DNA from: Chloroflexota bacterium
GTDB lineage: Bacteria; Chloroflexota; Ktedonobacteria; Ktedonobacterales; Ktedonobacteraceae
Direction of reading: 5' to 3'
Assembly (NCBI GenBank): GCA_005881295.1
Contig: VBHS01000170.1
Coordinates: 1 to 7,092 of the forward strand
Length of the DNA: 7,092 nucleotides
Shown: positions 5,528 through 7,092 of the stretch, in pieces
Position numbering within the stretch: the first letter of the stretch is position 1
Layout of the letters: every line of letters starts with the position of its first letter
Translations under genes and position numbers: made by a program
The notes under the pieces: generated by a model
The model's input: the letters and a program-made list of their open reading frames with translations, nothing else
Database searches by the model: none
What the model was told of the DNA's origin: nothing

Positions 5528-6763
5528 ATGCGACGGAAATCCCGGCAAATTCATGTCGGCAATGTAGCTATAGGGGGCGATGCGCCCATCGCGGTTCAAT
5601 CCATGACAACCACCTACACGCGCGATGTAGAAAGCACAGTAGCACAGATCCATCGCCTTGAAGATGTTGGCTGTGAAATCGTGCGAGTAGCTGTGCCTGA
5701 GAAAGAGGATGCCCTCGCTATTGGCGAGATCAAAAAGCGAATCCACATCCCGCTGGTGGCCGATATTCACTATAAACACTCGTTGGCTTTGGAAGCCATA
5801 CGTCAAGGCATAGATTGTGTCCGTATTAATCCAGGTAATCTGATTAACGGCCGTAAGTCGCTTGAACAGATTGTGGCCGCGTGTAAAGAGCGAGGCATCG
5901 CTATGCGCATCGGCGTCAACTCAGGTTCGATTGACGCTCTCGATCAGCGAGGGCAAATGCAGCGTATACAAGTCCGTCTGCGCGATGATGGTGTGTTGGA
6001 GCGTACCGATCCGACCGAGGCTCGACGTATAGAGCGTGAGCACCTGGCAGAGCGTATGGTCACCAAGGCCCTGGAGTATATTAGCTGGTGCGAGGAACTG
6101 GATTTTCACGAGATCAAAGTCTCGCTAAAATCCTCCACCGTGCTTACCGCGGTAGAAGCCTATCGCCGCTTCGCACAACGCTCAGATTATCCCTTACATC
6201 TTGGCATTACGGAAGCTGGAACTCTCATTACAGGTTCGGTAAAATCATCTGTTGGTCTGGGGTTGTTACTCGCCGATGGCATTGGTGATACTATACGAGT
6301 TAGCCTGAGCGCAGAACCAGAAGAGGAGATACCGGTGGCATACGAGATCTTACGATCTCTCGAACTACGTAATCGTGGTGTCACGTTTGTCTCCTGCCCC
6401 TCGTGTGGACGCGTCGAGATCGATGTCATCCAGGTTGCCAATGAAGTAGAGAAGCGGCTTTCCAAAGTCCAGACTCCCATTCATGTCGCAGTCATGGGCT
6501 GTGTCGTCAATGGCCCCGGAGAATCGCGGGATGCCGATGTAGGCCTGGCTGGCGGCAAAGGTCGAGGGGTAATCTTCCGCAAAGGTGAAGTGATAAAGAC
6601 CGTTCCTGAAGACCAGTTCCTGGATGCTGTTTTGAAAGAAGTGGCGAGCCTGTTGCCTGAACGCGAAGCAAAGCTGGTATATCCAGAGGGCGGGATCCAG
6701 GAAACTGATGGCCACCATCGCACCCGCACAGAAGGTATGGGACTTCCCATCCTGAAATCCTAG
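5528..6763 (+). CDS. ispG: 4-hydroxy-3-methylbut-2-en-1-yl diphosphate synthase (GcpE)
   Basis: Cytosolic [4Fe-4S] enzyme that reductively opens 2-C-methyl-D-erythritol 2,4-cyclodiphosphate to HMBPP, the penultimate MEP step, using ferredoxin or flavodoxin electrons. Numbering from the ATG at 5528, the TIM-barrel half has APIAVQSMTTTYTRD (19-33), VADIHY (77-82), RINPGN (99-104) and KVSLKSS (197-203). The C-terminal cluster domain has SCPSCGR (289-295, Cys290 and Cys293), then GCVVNGPGE (324-332, Cys325 and the ligand Glu332). It is the two-domain type, but at 411 residues is longer than E. coli (372), mostly through extra residues after NSGS (131-134) and a C-terminal tail. The start at 5528 has GGAG 10 nt upstream; an in-frame ATG at 5474 would overlap rseP by 26 nt and add 18 non-family residues. 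It is the last gene of the + strand array. Confidence 0.96.
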   Translation: MRRKSRQIHVGNVAIGGDAPIAVQSMTTTYTRDVESTVAQIHRLEDVGCEIVRVAVPEKEDALAIGEIKKRIHIPLVADIHYKHSLALEAIRQGIDCVRINPGNLINGRKSLEQIVAACKERGIAMRIGVNSGSIDALDQRGQMQRIQVRLRDDGVLERTDPTEARRIEREHLAERMVTKALEYISWCEELDFHEIKVSLKSSTVLTAVEAYRRFAQRSDYPLHLGITEAGTLITGSVKSSVGLGLLLADGIGDTIRVSLSAEPEEEIPVAYEILRSLELRNRGVTFVSCPSCGRVEIDVIQVANEVEKRLSKVQTPIHVAVMGCVVNGPGESRDADVGLAGGKGRGVIFRKGEVIKTVPEDQFLDAVLKEVASLLPEREAKLVYPEGGIQETDGHHRTRTEGMGLPILKS

Positions 6764-6854
6764 CTACGCGACAAACACCGCGCACAACTACAACAGAAAA
6801 TCGCGGTGATGTCACCAGCCCACTTCTCATTGGGATGTGAGGCCGTGGTCCCGT
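6764..6854. other. convergent intergenic region with alternative hairpins
   Basis: CACCGCG (6776-6782) is the reverse complement of CGCGGTG (6802-6808). The last five bases, GGTGA from 6805, can instead pair with TCACC (6812-6816). The two folds are mutually exclusive. Neither is followed by a T run on either strand, so no intrinsic terminator is supported. No gene is seen here. Confidence 0.4.
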
Positions 6855-7092
6855 TCAGAGGTCGAAGGTGTAGCTCTCCCCGGACCTGATCTCCCGGACC
6901 TGGTCTCCGACACCCACTTTCACCGATCGGTTCAGGCTATCGACCTCGGCGCCGACCCGCAGATGGCCGTCCTGGAGGGTGACCTGGATCAGCAGCCCTC
7001 TGAAGCGCATGGGCAGGGTCAGACCGCGCAGATGGTCCAGGGCCTTGGGGTTGAAGTAGAGGACGCCGTCGCGAATCACCTCGCCCAGGTAG
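6855..7092 (-). CDS. C-terminal fragment of a glycoside hydrolase family 65-like protein (disaccharide phosphorylase or hydrolase)
   Basis: The frame is open from the window edge to the TGA at 6855-6857 (reverse strand), giving 78 residues; the gene continues beyond 7092. The stretch reads as the beta-sandwich tail of GH65 enzymes: EVIRDGVLYFNPKALDHL, then LTLPMRFRGLLIQVTL, then a valine-rich strand (VKVGV) and the ending SGESYTFDL. This resembles the pattern of a G.L.F.P line, a YRG-like line and a final G....F.L seen in trehalose, maltose and kojibiose phosphorylases. The catalytic domain is outside the window, so substrate and mechanism (phosphorolysis or hydrolysis) cannot be told. By hand count GC is about 65% and third-position GC about 87%, far above the other genes. 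It faces ispG convergently and is unrelated in function. Confidence 0.7.
   Translation of the reverse strand, partial: YLGEVIRDGVLYFNPKALDHLRGLTLPMRFRGLLIQVTLQDGHLRVGAEVDSLNRSVKVGVGDQVREIRSGESYTFDL

Noticed and set aside
6507..6830. Minus-strand open frame of 107 codons overlapping the end of ispG and the gap after it
   Set aside because: Most of it is antisense to the cluster domain of ispG. The translation is low in family-like features and no ribosome binding site was apparent.
1..7092. CRISPR array, tRNA/rRNA genes, insertion sequences or phage genes
   Set aside because: No regular spaced repeats, tRNA-like folds, transposase motifs or terminal inverted repeats with target duplications were seen on either strand.

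Overview
The window is about 6.8 kb of conserved bacterial housekeeping genes on the + strand, followed by the tail of an unrelated gene on the - strand. The order is pyrH, frr, uppS, cdsA, dxr, an RseP-type site-2 protease gene and ispG. The proteins are bacterial: MEP-pathway isoprenoid synthesis, a bacterial UMP kinase and a ribosome recycling factor. Starts are mixed (ATG, with probable TTG for uppS and cdsA), and the one clear promoter is a sigma70/sigmaA-type site with a perfect extended -10. Several bacterial phyla share this gene order. The protease (a GFPPR segment after the first helix, one PDZ domain) and the moderate GC of about 50% resemble Chloroflexota, possibly Ktedonobacteria, but this is a low-confidence impression from memory.

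Layout. Positions 1-2918 hold pyrH-frr-uppS-cdsA in tight array: a 68-nt gap before frr, then gaps of only a few nt, which suggests one transcript. The first three bases (TAA overlapping the pyrH ATG) look like the stop of an upstream gene, probably tsf by the usual order, but that gene is outside the window. A 156-bp gap (2919-3074) carries a promoter and a roughly 117-nt leader for dxr. Then dxr, rseP and ispG follow with 22-nt and 28-nt gaps. After ispG come 91 bp with inverted repeats but no T-tract terminator, then the convergent C-terminal fragment of a GH65-like glycoside phosphorylase/hydrolase whose GC (about 65%) and GC3 (about 87%) differ sharply from the rest.

How the genes fit together. 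PyrH makes UDP for nucleic-acid and envelope precursors, and Frr recycles ribosomes. Dxr and IspG are the second and the penultimate enzymes of the MEP pathway, which supplies the isoprenyl diphosphates used by UppS to make the C55 lipid carrier for cell wall. CdsA makes CDP-diacylglycerol for phospholipids. The protease cleaves membrane proteins and usually sits with the envelope-lipid genes.

No mobile element, CRISPR array, RNA gene or clearly new system was found. The points worth a second look are lineage-specific modifications of standard enzymes (a roughly 45-residue insertion in the protease, a roughly 50-residue shortening of CdsA, a roughly 26-residue insertion in IspG), start-site puzzles with RNA hairpins at uppS and cdsA, and the compositional break at the right end.
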